From assembly GCA_947044365.1 (NCBI GenBank), contig OX345636.1:8576001-8640000 (forward strand): a stretch of DNA of 64,000 nucleotides, in the 5' to 3' direction. A program made the translations under genes and the position numbers. This document shows, one piece after another, positions 1 to 11,590 of this stretch. Below the pieces are notes generated by a model, which did not search any database, was not told the origin of the DNA, and was given only the letters and a program-made list of their open reading frames with translations. Every line of letters begins with the position of its first letter. Position 1 is the first letter of the stretch. This stretch comes from Petrosia ficiformis (lineage: Eukaryota > Porifera > Demospongiae > Haplosclerida > Petrosiidae).

Positions 1-730
1 CCAGTTTCAAGTGTTACAGTACATAATTCAAGTATACTAAGTGTTTGTTTTCAGTTTGTCTTCTTCCTACATCACTTGTAAAGACTTCCTTTTGTGAACA
101 TTAATTAATTAATTGCATTCCATTGAGAAATTTGATAATCACCATGGAGATATCTCCATAGTTTTACAGCCTATGATGTCTTGGGCATCAGCCCTCAACC
201 TCATTTCCCACAGATGGTATAAGTCTGTAATCTACCTCTCACTTGATTATTATTTGTACAATAGCTTAATTAATAAAATTGAGAATATTTTATGGCATGA
301 CTAATTGCATAAGTATAATGAGTATTACCAAAAATAATATAAATTCATTTGAAAATTATGTCAAATAATCCATAATAGAAATATGGAAATAAGGGATGGA
401 TTGCTGTTCTATTTTAACCCCTACCATGTAACCCTAAAATTTAAGATAGATTGAAGACTGCTTTGGTATACATCATATTTGCGATATTCTTATACCTTGA
501 ATATAATCACATGTTACCTAACGGAACTTTTCATGTTATCGATCCTCCAATTAATATATTCCTTATTTGAAATGAGTGGTAGTATTATCTGTATAATAAT
601 TATGATATCATACTTATTAATATGTCAGGATAAACCTGAATATCAGGAGTATCAGGTTATCAATACTCAATATCTTTTGAATACCTAGCTTATCACACTA
701 TAGACTGTATGATATTACACACAAAACAGT
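1..730. other. AT-rich noncoding stretch
   Basis: No coding motif, RNA gene or clear repeat structure is visible. The short open frames here have a composition expected by chance in AT-rich DNA. Confidence 0.5.
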
Positions 731-780
731 TTGGTCAGTGAGTTTGTTATCTCAGTTACAATTTATAGTATCTCATTTAT

Positions 781-1002
781 AAGTGTTAGTATATTATATT
801 ACTATACTATCAATACATATAGTAATACACATAATATATCATTTATAATTATAATTCAAGTGTTAGTATATTATATTACTATACTATCAGTACATACAGT
901 AATACACCTAATATATCATTTATAATATAATTCAAGTGTTAGTATATTATATTACTATACTATCAGTACATATAGTAATACATATAATATATCATTTATA
1001 CA
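781..1002. repeat. ~76-bp tandem repeat, three copies
   Basis: Three consecutive copies of an almost pure A/T unit begin near 781, 858 and 934, each opening with AAGTGTTAGTATATTATATT. Copies differ by a few substitutions. The open frame across it is a by-product of the repeat. Confidence 0.85.
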
Positions 1003-1312
1003 GCATACTAATAGTAATACAATGTAAATAGCATATTACCTGTGCTGTATCATCCTCAGCTTTTATCTGTGGAATATGACTCAATTATCAGTAATGATTG
1101 CGTATAGTATTGTTGTTGTATTTGACATATTGTTGTAGTATATTGTACATGTCTGTACAATTATTGTAGCCCTTATACTGTATTTAAGATAGATGGCTAT
1201 TCTATATTTAGTACATTCTATATTTAGCTACCAGTAAGTATAAATGATTTTGTTTAGAAGAGAATCTTTTCAGTGTTAAGTCAATAATACCACATGGTGG
1301 CAGAGGTGTGCT

Positions 1313-1628
1313 ATGGCCCAGTTACAATTACAACCTCCAGAATTATTTAATTTCCGAAATCCAGATGATTGGACGAGATTGTAAAGACACTTCGAACAGT
1401 TTCGTGTAGCATCTGAACTAGTTAACGATGACGCATCTGAACAGATCAGCACAACTACTCTACTGTTTAGGAGAAGAAGCTGAAGCAATCTGAATATCAG
1501 CAAATATTACTGAAGTTGAGAGAAAGGTCTATGATGCAATCATTGCGAAACTTGATGCCTTCTTCAAAGTTCGGAGGAACATTATTTTTGAACGAGCAAG
1601 ATTCAAAAGAGAAATAATCAACTGCTAA
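1313..1628 (+). pseudogene. Ty3/gypsy gag-like remnant
   Basis: Reading from the ATG gives a gag-like start (MAQLQLQPPELFNF) and then a hydrophilic helical segment (FEQFRVASELVNDDASEQ), resembling the N-terminal gag region of invertebrate Ty3/gypsy retrotransposons. The frame has a TAA after residue 23, a one-base frameshift near 1450, where the continuation LLYCLGEEAEAI is seen, and another stop at about 1490. It continues as ITEVERKVYDAIIAKLDAFF. Just upstream, TGGTGGCAGAGGTG at 1295-1308 sits where a primer-binding site would follow a 5' LTR. Family assignment rests on motif resemblance only. The next segment is on the opposite strand, so the element is rearranged. Confidence 0.55.
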
Positions 1629-1840
1629 TATGTAGTTGGCTCCTTTTGAAGTTGAATAAATCTGATCCTACTCTTTGCCATGGGTAGACAGGTAATGGAG
1701 ATGGAATCATTGACTCCTTACGTGGTTTGTAGTCTATGGCACAGGTAGAATACTGCTTAACAATGTGGTTGATTTCATTGAGAAGTCCAGGCCACTACAC
1801 TGATGTGTTGGCACGTAGACGACATCTTTGAATTCCCTGA
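1608..1840 (-). pseudogene. Ty3/gypsy integrase fragment
   Basis: On the minus strand the frame WPGLLNEINHIVKQYSTC is followed by PWQRVGSDLF, then after a frameshift near 1640 by NYILAVDYFS. This corresponds to the end of the integrase zinc-binding region and the start of its catalytic core, where the Asp of VDYFS would be the first acidic catalytic residue. No second zinc-ligand pair and no rest of the core is present. It abuts the plus-strand gag remnant head to head near 1610-1628, so gag and integrase are inverted relative to one another. It is a dead fragment. Confidence 0.6.
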
Positions 1841-2394
1841 TTTCCTTTATTTTTACCAACAAAAGTCACAACTTGCTGGTTAAATATTGTTTTGTGTACA
1901 TGTTTCAGCTTGACATTTTCAAAAACAATTTTTAGCACTGATTTCTGTACAAAATATACATGTACATGTGCATGTGTATTTACATCTTCTAGATGTTAGC
2001 GATAGTTGACCTCTGTGTAGGGTGTATTGAGACAGGAGAGAGCAAACGTGATGCATTAGAAAGGAAGGAGGTATGTTGTACATGTACATGTATGTGTGTA
2101 TGATAGTCAAATATTTTTTATTAAATGACCACACACATATGTGATAGACTATTAATTTTATACATAATTTAAGCTTCTCTTAAAATTTAATCGACGGTTA
2201 TTACGTATAGTTAGTAATAAAATGTAAACTTGTGGTAGTACATATTATAATAAGTAAAGGAACTGAAACAACTATAACCTCATTATTTAGTAACGTGATG
2301 ACAATATTAACTACACATTTAGTACATATACAAAATATATTTATTCTCAATTTAGTAGATGTGGCAATTAAGATTAAATTACATGTACATGTAC
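1841..2394. other. noncoding, GTACATGT-rich
   Basis: No gene is recognised. Short ACATGTACATGT runs recur near 1955-1970 and 2075-2095. Confidence 0.4.
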
Positions 2395-2690
2395 ATCACT
2401 GTTTTCCCTACAAAATATACAGGAAAATTTGTGTTCCTAGCATGCTAGCAATACGCATAGACAAACACACACTACAAACAAACAAGCAGCCACAATGGCT
2501 TCATTAAATACAGCCACAAAGGCTTAGAAAATATTATATAGAGCAGCCACTTAATAACAATCAGCCACAATGGCTTAGAAAAATAACAATCAGCCACCAT
2601 AATGTAAAAAATGAGCACCCATAACGGCTTAGAAAATAAGCAGCCACAATGGCTTGGAAAATAAGCAGCCAGAATTGCTAAGTCTTGAGA
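2395..2690. repeat. interspersed repeat ending in GCAGCCACAATGGCTTAG minisatellite
   Basis: The segment begins CACTGTTTTCCCT, contains the palindrome CTAGCATGCTAG near 2438, and from about 2488 becomes imperfect tandem units of about 20-25 bp built on GCAGCCACAATGGCTTAG. The same order (CTAGCATGCTAG, then AGACAAACACA, then GCAGCCAC units) is found at 35640-36300, so the minisatellite belongs to a dispersed repeat. Confidence 0.7.
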
Positions 2691-2754
2691 ACTGGGAATG
2701 GTGAGTTAACAATCTTTGATGGCTAGCCAACTCTCCCCACTCATCCAATGTACA

Positions 2755-3066
2755 TCAGTGTTTTCCCTATAAAAATTCTAAGTGTGCATAAAACCACACC
2801 CCTAATTGATTACATAACCACACTCTTCATCACACCCTACTGATCCCTTACATTACATTGCCTTTTTTATAAGTGTAATAATATTTCTTTATCTAGTCTA
2901 ACACATTTTAACCTGTTTAGCTCTATAATGAAACTGGGCTTCTTAAAATATATATGTTTGGGTCGAGTCTTTAATAACTAACTCCTTTCAGCTCTATAGC
3001 TCTCATTTTAGCTTACAATGCTAGAAAGAAGAGTTTTTCAGAAAGCCATAGATGTAAACTTTATTT
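2755..3066. repeat. interspersed repeat, copy 1
   Basis: This ~310-bp block starts CAGTGTTTTCCCT and matches 8630-8945 over its length with moderate divergence. Shared landmarks include ACATAACCACACT, TTTAATAACTAACTCCTTTC and the terminal ATGTAAACTTTAT. The opening resembles a hAT-type terminus, but no matching right end was found. A gypsy LTR candidate begins immediately after it. Confidence 0.7.
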
Positions 3067-3067
3067 G

Positions 3068-3218
3068 TGTAACAGCCCTGAAAAACATTTATTGTCTGTG
3101 TATGTCTTGTATTTATTGTTCTTATGGAGCCGTGTCATGGTTCTGTTTTGTATATAAGTAATTGCAACCTTTTGATTTTTTGGCGGTAATAATAAATACT
3201 TCTCAGAGAACGTTATAC
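3068..3218 (+). repeat. candidate 5' LTR of a gypsy element
   Basis: A ~150-bp segment starts TGTAACAGCCC, carries a TATATAAG box-like sequence near 3150 and AATAAA near 3190, and is followed by GTGTCAGAAGTGGGAT, a plausible primer-binding site. The gag-like ATG follows at 3235. No second copy (3' LTR) was found in the window, so the assignment is inferred from position. Confidence 0.5.
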
Positions 3219-3234
3219 TAGTGTCAGAAGTGGG

Positions 3235-4075
3235 ATGGCGTTAATAAGTTTGGAGAATCTTAAAGTGGCTACCAGGGTCAGTGCAAGGCCACCAGCCAAG
3301 TTCACCCCTCGAACTGATTTCACAATGGGGATTCAGAGGTTCAAGTCTCGGTTTGTGGAACAACATGGCCTATTCGTGGCCCACTCAATATCTTCTCCCA
3401 AAAATAGAATCACCACGGTCTGTATCTTGAATCCAAGAAACCCGCCCAATATCTAGATCTGAGAAAGCAAAGGCTCAGAAGTCACTGATTATCAAAGAGC
3501 TAGAATCTAAAATTGAAGTTAGAGAAATCTCAAATGCAAGATTTACTTTTTAAATTTTCTGATGTCATTTCTTCAGATACCACAGACGTAGGGAGAACAC
3601 AACTAGTGCGACATCAAATAAATACTAGATTTATATTAGACACCAATGCCAGCGATAATGGCCTAGGCGCAGTCCTCTCACAAGTGATAAAAGGTAATGA
3701 AAGAGTCATTGCATTTGCCAGTCGAGTTCTTACAAAGTAAGAGAGACATTACTATGCTACAAGGAAAGAGATGCTTGCTCTTGTTTGGGCTGTACAATAT
3801 TTCCGAGCATTCACTGCCCATACTGATCACCACTCCTTGAAATGGTTACGTAGTTTTAAGAATCCAGAGGGGCAAGTTCAAGATGGCTGGAAAAACTTGT
3901 TGAATATATATAATATTGAAATAGAATACCGACCAGGTCTGAAGCATCACAATGCTGATGGTCTCTCTAGGGGACCATGCACCCAATGGGGACTCTCTGA
4001 CGATATTCTTCCCCTTGTGAATTCATGCAGTGCATCACCTACTCTAATCAAAATGAGAGTACAGGGAGAATTTTA
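3235..4075 (+). pseudogene. Ty3/gypsy gag-pol remnant with RT deleted
   Basis: A gag-like start (DFTMGIQRFKSRFVEQHG, about 3313-3366) is followed by a pol segment at about 3513 (LLFKFSDVISSDTTDVGRTQ), the N-terminal lead-in to gypsy reverse transcriptase. It then jumps near 3630 directly to an RNase H domain: ILDTNASDNGLGAVLSQ, FASRVLTK, an in-frame TAA at 3738-3740, then YYATRKEMLALVWAVQYFRA, TDHHSLKWLRSFKNPEGQ and HHNADGLSRG. The whole RT catalytic core, including the YxDD box, is missing between HQINT and RFILD. Integrase is absent. The element is clearly inactive. Confidence 0.85.
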
Positions 4076-4079
4076 AAGA

Positions 4080-4433
4080 GAGGCAGCACCTCGCCGCCCA
4101 CGCGATTTGGAGTTTTACTGACCCCACCCACACAATCTGGTGGGTCGGGAGACATTTTTCTTGCTGTAAAACCCAAAATTGTGGGTGTAGCTGGTGCCAA
4201 CATACAATGAGGTTGTTTTGTTTGCCCCAGTTGCAGTCAAAAGATTGAGAGCACTGCATTTGAATTAATACTAGCCAAGCAGTTTGGGATTTTTGAGTCC
4301 CAGTAAGTAGGTAGTAGAAGTAGTACTCCATGTCAGAAAAGGAGCCCAGTTTGAGATACAGTAAGTGAACGGTGGCCAAAATATATGCAGCAAAGACGCC
4401 AGTGTTGGAAATGGGAAACATTTTGAGAAACAA
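4080..4433 (-). repeat. interspersed repeat shared with 62484-62800
   Basis: Read on the minus strand, this block matches the plus strand of 62484-62800, starting CCCATTTCCAACACTGGCG and including TTTTGGCCACCGTTCACTT, AACTGGGGCAA and GGTTTTACAGCAAG. One frame stays open across both copies (129 codons here). I do not recognise the peptide and cannot tell whether the frame is coding or incidental. Both copies lie just downstream of gypsy fragments but in opposite orientation to each other. Confidence 0.7.
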
Positions 4434-4559
4434 GCTCAGTCCTTTAAGGATATATTGACCCTAAAGCTCACAATACAAGTAAACGTGCAGTTACAATTTG
4501 AGTCAATGATGTGTTACATGTACATGTACAGGTATATATTTGTATTATTTATATAATGC

Positions 4560-6265
4560 ATTTCTATACACATTACATTTCAGTATAACTGACATGACTT
4601 TTTGCTTTGTGACACCATTAACTTAAAAGAAGATGAAGCTAATAAGGAACTTGTACATGTAGCTTACTTCAAAATAGTTGTATACTATAAGACTCTGTGT
4701 TAATAATACATGTATATACATGTACAGTTATTTGTATTAGCTAAATACATGTATGTGTACATGTAGAGGTATGTGAGATTGACAATTTGATATTGTTATG
4801 ATATTTTTTTTAAAAACGGTCACCATAATAACTAGATATTATCCAATCATGCCTTCCACACCAAAAAACATCTTCTAGGAGGTATCAAGCAGTACCTAAA
4901 ACAATTCATTCAGACTACTACAATACTAGATCTATCTAAAAACCTGCTTTTTATAGCATACTGTACAACAACAGTAATACTTATCAGTCATCAGCACATA
5001 AATGTAGCACGACATTTACCTCTCTTTACTAACTCAGTTGCTACCTACAAAAGCCTACCAAACACTACTAAATAATATTTCATCTAGCCATGTATTGGCA
5101 TGAATATTATATAATTAACTCAATATTTCAGTATGCAAACAGAAATGATTTATCGTATCATTTTACTGTATTGATATCTAAATACTGATATATCACTGAT
5201 CCTTAGGTAATACTCTCATATATAGTTGGTCTGCTTTATGCACTCATCTAATAAATTGATTGTATACAAATATATTTAGCAGTTGTGAATCATTATTATA
5301 TTTCCATCTGGTTCTTTTCATGATATATGTATATTCATGATTTTGTAGATGGTGCATTTGTTAACATAGCGTACATTAATCTCCTGTGTACCCAGATATT
5401 TTGATGAGGTTATTACATTATTGGATAATCTATCTTTCTAGATCACCTGTTGAGGTAAGTAATGGAAATCTAAATAGTATTCTACATTACTTGTACAAAT
5501 ATATTATTACAAACGTGGGCTTTAGTGATATCATCTGGTATTCCTACAGGTATATAACATCTCCTGTAGCTTCATGAAATCAGGAGAAGATAAATAATAT
5601 ATATGATGAACTCTTGGACTGTAGTAGTTACATACATGTAACTTCAATACCACTAAGGTACCTAATTGTGTTGCAATAGGCTCTTCTTTTACAATATAAA
5701 CATTAAAGACTACCATTTATAGCATCAACTCAAACACAGACTTTTATTCCTCTTTTGGTTGGCTTCTTCTTCCTGTATTTTTTGAATGATAACATATGTG
5801 ACTTCCTAAAAAAATTCTTTTTAGCAAATTAAGCTAGAATCTAGAATTATATAAAATGCAATGGTTATAGAGCCTCCCAAAACGACTCATTAATTGTCTC
5901 TCCCACAAATTTTAACGATGTACGCAATTGGTTAAATTTCATCATAGCTTTATCAACCCTCAATTCCTTGTGAGATATTATGTCTTTCTATTAACATACA
6001 ATGTACACTATTAGTAATTGAGCTAATTATTCCTAGTATGTCAAATTTAGCTCATACCCTTTCAATAGTTAGTCTTTATTAGTGAAATGTAAGAGTTAAT
6101 TAAATAAATTGCATTTTGTATTCGCCTGCCTACCTACTTATATAATGCACGTGTTTGTATCCCCTATCAAAAGCGTTTGCCAGTAATGCGCATGTGTTTG
6201 ACACGAATGTGCCTCTTAAGTTGCATCTGATATGTACTGTAATATATTAATATTTAATCCTGTAT
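4560..6265. other. noncoding region
   Basis: No recognisable gene. ACATGTA-rich runs occur at 4690-4765. GAGGTAAGTAATGG near 5452-5465 and TTCCTACAG near 5541-5549 look like a splice donor and acceptor, but no convincing coding frame connects them. Confidence 0.4.
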
Positions 6266-6267
6266 TT

Positions 6268-6345
6268 CATGTGTCATGTACATGTTCATATGTCGTGTAC
6301 ATGTTCATATGTCATGTACATGTTCATATGTCATGTACATCTTCA
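6268..6345. repeat. ~19-bp minisatellite
   Basis: Four copies of GTCATGTACATGTTCATAT-like units occur in tandem. The last copy is altered. Confidence 0.8.
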
Positions 6346-6453
6346 GTATATAATGTATACATGTACACTAAATATGTATACTAGACTATATATACATGTA
6401 CATGCATTCATACTTGTGGCACAATATGTAGATCTCCATATGTATCTCCATAT

Positions 6454-6914
6454 CAGGGTTTGAGCTAGAAATATTTTGAAGGGTGTCCTAATTAAATATT
6501 CATTGTGGGTGTGGTCAATTATTAACCATTTTTAATTACAAATTTACAGCACAAACATGATCAAGCCTACATACATGTACATGATTTTCTACAGTCTTTC
6601 TTCTGAAGTTCACTTGGTCTTCAATCTAACCAAGACAATTCTGGGAACACATTTTTTTTACCATTGTATAACTTACACTGTCTTCTGAATTTGAAGATCC
6701 TCCACTAGTGCCAAGAGGCTCAAAAACCAGAACACTTCCACGTTGCAGCACAATAACAAACACGTGGTGGCAACGCCCTTAAATTTTGTTGCATTATTAA
6801 TGCATAACTGACCACACCCTTTATTGATTGGACGCCTTTCACTTGAAAAAATGCGTCTTTTGCGAGTTTAAGGGCGTCTTAAAATGCCCAGATTGTATTG
6901 TAGCTCAAACACTG
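6454..6914. mobile_element. non-autonomous hAT-type element with perfect 8-bp TSD
   Basis: The left end CAGGGTTTGAGCTAGAAATA and the right end (reverse complement CAGTGTTTGAGCTACAATAC) form terminal inverted repeats. They are flanked by perfect 8-bp direct repeats CTCCATAT at 6446-6453 and 6915-6922. CAG termini with 8-bp target duplication are typical of hAT transposons. The 461-bp interior has no transposase, so the element would depend on an enzyme supplied in trans. Confidence 0.85.
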
Positions 6915-6922
6915 CTCCATAT

Positions 6923-7475
6923 ACATTGTCTACATTATATACATGTATTATAAATTGAGACTCTGTTTAATTAAAGCAAAACAATGACCACCCAATATTT
7001 TAACAAACTTCCATTATTATTAATGTTCCTAACAATGGTATGATTCTTCATCTAGCATTGTTGTAGTTATAATTATTAATTACTTATTTTTTAACAATAT
7101 TATTTTATTTCTTATAGCTTAATTAACATTATTAGAAAAGCAAAATTAAAATATAGAAGAAATGCCCTCATATTCCAATATGTACAGCACAAATAAAGGT
7201 TTGTAACCTTGTATATTTATCAAAATCTACACTATCCATTATTTATAAATTTATACTTGTGTATCTATGTTTGTAAACTTTTCCTGTAGTACATGTAGGG
7301 TTTCATACAGGGGGGGGGGGGGTGAAGGGTGGAGATCTTCCCTAACTAGAGTTACCCCCTGTTAGATTTAAGACCAAATGTATTTCAAAACACAATAAAA
7401 TCTCTGCTACAAGCCTTTTGGACCCTCGAAAGGCAATTTCACAGAGCAAAAATTCTTGGGGGAGCACTCTCAAAC
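6923..7475. other. noncoding, includes G13 run
   Basis: AT-rich sequence without recognisable genes. A 13-base G homopolymer lies at 7310-7322. Confidence 0.4.
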
Positions 7476-7514
<39 letters not shown>

Positions 7515-7595
7515 CTATACATATACAGTAGTACATGTGTGTGTATGTCACTATACATATGCAGTAGTACATGTGTGTGTATGCACAGTGCATTA
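7476..7595. repeat. (TG)n plus short CAGTAGTACATG satellite units
   Basis: A (TG)n tract is followed by two copies of the ACTATACATATACAGTAG / TACATGTGTGTGT unit that forms the large array at 29260-33820. This is a small satellite outlier. Confidence 0.85.
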
Positions 7596-8103
7596 CAATT
7601 TACACTACAAGTCCTACTATATAGATTACAAGTGCAGTGTTACAATCCAGACTTGAAATAGCTTTAATCACGTAGATGAAATAAATGGGTGGAGCTAGAA
7701 ATCGACAGTCACTGAAATCTTAGAGCCAGCTCAAAGTTGTAGCAGCCACTACTTCAATTGTACTTCATTTCAAGCTGTGATTCGACAGCGATAGGCTTCA
7801 AACCAGATGAGCTGTGTTTCAGTTAACCCTTTTGTTACGATCTGAAAGTTGTTATGTGGCGACCATGAGTTACAAAAATTGTCATAACATTAAAACAGAA
7901 AGGTTTTAGCAAGAGCCTGTTGTTACTGTGGTGTTTTCAAAGTGCCAATGTTCCTAGGTTCGCTGGAATTTTTCCAACAGACAAACACACAAAATGAATA
8001 CAGTAACCCTCCACTCCAACCTACATGTACATGGGCGAGGATTAATTACAAATATATACTGTATGTGACTATACTTTGTATATATATATATATACATATG
8101 TGT

Positions 8104-8175
8104 GTGCAAATACAGTAGTACATGTGTGTGTGTGTGTGTGTGTGTGGCAGTACATGTGTGTTTATATGTATTTGT
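8104..8175. repeat. (TG)n microsatellite with CAGTAGTACATG
   Basis: A TG-rich run contains one AATACAGTAGTACATGTGTG unit, related to the large satellite. Confidence 0.8.
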
Positions 8176-8182
8176 ATGGCCA

Positions 8183-8467
8183 ACAGAGCCATCCCTATGA
8201 CTGCTTTCCATGTGGTTTAATTATTTTATATATACATGTATGTTTATGCTTGTCACATACACGACTTGTAATATATGTAGTTAAGGAAGTTACGTCATTC
8301 CCGAGAACTAGCTGTTCTGTTTGAAATACAAATGTATATTCATAAAGTTGTACTTGATTCTTTAAAATGGAAGGAAATAAATAATCTGGGATAATAGGCT
8401 GTTCTGTTTTAGGCGTAGGAAAGTCAGCCATTATTTATGAATGTTGGAGCAATCATAGGGATACTTT
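8183..8467. mobile_element. ~480-bp inverted-repeat family, internally deleted copy
   Basis: The left end CCATCCCTATGACTGC, the internal landmark GTAGTTAAGGAAGTTACGTC and the right end GCAATCATAGGGATAC match the copies at 12312, 18970 and 19571. This copy lacks the central segment that holds the micro-ORF, so it is an internal-deletion derivative. Confidence 0.65.
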
Positions 8468-8629
8468 TTTACTCAATATATCTGGTTTACTTATACATAA
8501 ATTTACATGTTTGTACATGTATGTTTCAACATACAGATGTACTTACATGTATGTGTATGTATGTGTACTTGTATATAATGTCCATTACTAACTGTGCGTG
8601 CATGTATCACTGTGAGTAATTACCAGTGT

Positions 8630-8945
8630 TTTCCCTTGAAGAATAGTCCAAGCGCACAGAAAAACCACTCCCCTAATTAATTACATAACCACACTGTTTA
8701 CCACACCTTACTTTGCTAACTTCAGTACATTGCATTACCTCCTTATCTAACAGCCCACTAAATGTAATGTATTAACATGCTAATTAAACTTAGCTTTTTT
8801 GCAATCTAATCTGTGTGCTAAATGTCAGTTTAATAACTAACTCCTTTCTGCTCTATAACTCGCCTTTTATAAGACTCAACATTTTAAATTAGTTTAGTGG
8901 AAAGAAGAATTCTTAAGAAAGCCGTTTATGTAAACTTTATGCTTT
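8630..8945. repeat. interspersed repeat, copy 2
   Basis: Second copy of the block at 2755-3066. It shares CAGTGTTTTCCC, ACATAACCACACT and ATGTAAACTTTAT. Confidence 0.7.
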
Positions 8946-11190
8946 CCTATCAGCAGGAAGACAGCAAAGCAAACGTTTGAAGGGCAACACCCACATTTTT
9001 ACCCACTTGTATATATAATTTTCAAAATTTAAACATTTAACTCACTTCCTGTTACTATTTACCTGTGTCTTAGACTAATTATTAATTACTACACAATAGT
9101 CACCCTGTTATGTTAAGATTTCAGATTACATTGTACATACAATGTGTCATCTTTTAAGTATGATGAATGTGGAAAACATCTTCTCTCCTCTGTATGTGAT
9201 ATGAAACACTACACATTACGCATTCGTATATATATACCAACAACAATAATTATCATATTCTCCCTCTCTCTCTCTCTATTTCAGATTATCATACTCTCCC
9301 ACTTATTTCAAGCTATGGTTTAAGAGTTGCAATAAAGAACTGACAACTTTAACACCAGTAGTAAAATTTAATGTTGATGTCCTTTTTTTTCATTTTATTA
9401 TTAATTCTGGTGTTGATAATATACTGAATACATGGAGTGAGAATGACATTCAACCAAGACCAGTTTCCAGCCCCCCACCTACTATAACAAAGGCGATGGA
9501 ACTACTCTGGACAAGGAGCTAGTTGCCATTGTGACCAAGAGTAAAGCTAGTATATGTTAGTGATGAATATTACATCTTTAATCCATGCCAGTCATATGAT
9601 AAATAGTAAGCTCAAGTTTTTAAGAGTATGCCAGATGCCCAAACAGTAATCAAGAGTATTAAAATTATAAAGCTGATTTCAACTTTCATGGTGAGTGCAT
9701 GCATTCAATCAAACAATAATGGATCATTGCATTCTATCCTTTTACAAAATACTTATAACAAGGCAAAAGGAAGCTGTGCTTTTATTGTGTTTGGCCATGG
9801 TATTGTATGTTTTACCTCATAATGTATTTAAATAACTTTCGTATGTATGTGTAGCACATATTTAATTAACATGCAAGTGCATTTGAAAGATAATTCAATA
9901 AGCAGAAATGTAATCTGAGAAGCACTTTGATCATGCAAACCTAAATTTTCTTAATTATTAATTTAGTATAAGAAATCTAGGAAAAAATAATGTGTGTGGT
10001 ATTTTGAAAAAAATATTGTAATTATAATTACTCCAATGTAACAACTGTGTTTTTATACTAATACATGACTCCAAGTGCATATTGATCCATTTCAGTGCTT
10101 TTTGTACGCATAATTATATTATATAAATTATATACACTATATATGATGTGGCTATACTGGGCAATAGAAATCCAATGCACATGGAAAAGTCAAAGTTATG
10201 CATGGTCCTGCTCTGTGGATCAAAGTTTATATTGTTCAGTCCGCAAATTTTGTTCTCACACACACACACACAAAAATCAATCCCAGCGGGTTTTGATCAT
10301 ACCATATTAGTTTATCCAAGTTATGGTACATGCAATCAAACCCTGCCTGCAATCCCAAATGTGCTCGAAATGAGTGTGTGTAAATTAAATTTAAAACACA
10401 TTCATTTGTCAATTGCAGTTGCAAACACTCTTTTACAAGCAATGTGGTACACTGAAATTAAAGAACTATGAATACTTGTAACATGTTACAAGATTTAAAC
10501 AAGTGTGGTTTATAGAGACAATAACTTGATAATAATTAAATCATTCAAAAATGAAGTAAGAAATATAATTCAGCTGAAGAAGCCTCTTAGTATTTAGTGT
10601 ATAATAACTGGTAACACAGTGATCTGCAACACCTGAAATTTGGAAAAAAATTTATCATTTGCTATCATTATTTATATATATACATCACCAAACTGACATT
10701 CTGATTTTATGTCATGGTCGAGAATTGTATTATCATGAAGATAATTCAATGAAGACAGAAAATAAACCAAATAAGATATTTTTCCAATCTGTTAGTAGCA
10801 AATTAGATTCAAGATATTGCAGATCATCATTGTGTATTGTTTTTAAAGGAATACGACCTCCCATGATATAGTACACCGTAGTAACTAAAAATAAGATTTG
10901 TGAGTTTCATCCATTATAGACACAGAAGATTTAGTTTAGATGACAATACATCATCTGAAGGAAACACTGCAGTCAGTTCCTAAATCATAAAAACTAATCT
11001 ATTTGCTTACCTCTCTATTTTAATAAAATTTTCAAATTCTTCAAAAGAAGACGTGCTTCAGCAGTGTTTTAATAACAATACTTCCCAGCTTCTTTAGCTT
11101 TAATTTGTGTGCCATTGTGACTGTTTTCAGATCTTCCATTCCCATATAGCACAGTGCACTTTTAAATTAACAGGTAATTTCAATTATTTA
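8946..11190. other. noncoding region
   Basis: A (TC)n tract lies near 9262-9278 and a (CA)n tract at 10258-10272. Short open frames (for example 10148-10471) show no family motif and cross the CA repeat, so I do not call them genes. Confidence 0.4.
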
Positions 11191-11199
11191 ATATCCAAG

Positions 11200-11437
11200 T
11201 TAGAAAGTGAGAACTGCCTTGATAGTAGTACACATATTAGCAGGTGGAATCTGTTCTGCTAATATAATATAAGGCAACTTTTGAATCATTGTTGAGTATT
11301 GCTTGCCATCACCTTTTGTTTTATCATTCATAAAAAACGATGGACGATGCATCAGTAATGGTAGATATATAATTCGTTTTGAACAAAAAGGCAATGCTTT
11401 ATATAACTCCACATTCTTCTCTTGAATATCCTAAGCT
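11200..11437 (-). CDS. unrecognised coding fragment (possible terminal exon)
   Basis: A minus-strand frame of about 78 residues runs from an acceptor-like ACAGCTTAG near 11438 to a stop at 11200, through KRIIYLPLLMHRPSFF and QKLPYIILAEQIPPANMC. The composition is protein-like rather than repeat-like. I do not recognise a family. It lies on the same strand as the frame at 11591-11842, with a strong hairpin between them. It could be an exon of a host gene or a transposon relic. Confidence 0.35.
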
Positions 11438-11459
11438 GTTTCTTCAATGCTGATATGAT

Positions 11460-11530
11460 CGGGAAGGGTAGACTGATCTCTGCAGATAGGAGGTCTGCTC
11501 CTACATGCAGAGATCAGTCTGCCCTTTCCG
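11460..11530. other. 25-bp near-perfect hairpin
   Basis: The arms at 11460-11484 and 11506-11530 pair over 25 bases with two mismatches around a 21-base loop, with a core of AGACTGATCTCTGCA. The arm length is compatible with a small-RNA precursor or a tiny fold-back element. Nothing else supports either reading. Confidence 0.6.
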
Positions 11531-11590
11531 AGCAGTATTTATAACAATCTTTCTGTTACATCTCGTGCCTGCCTTTTGATTTCATCAGAT

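Noticed and set aside
5445..5580. Possible exon with GAGGTAAGT donor
   Set aside because: The would-be exon before the donor is only about 13 bases long and no coding frame links it to other sites.
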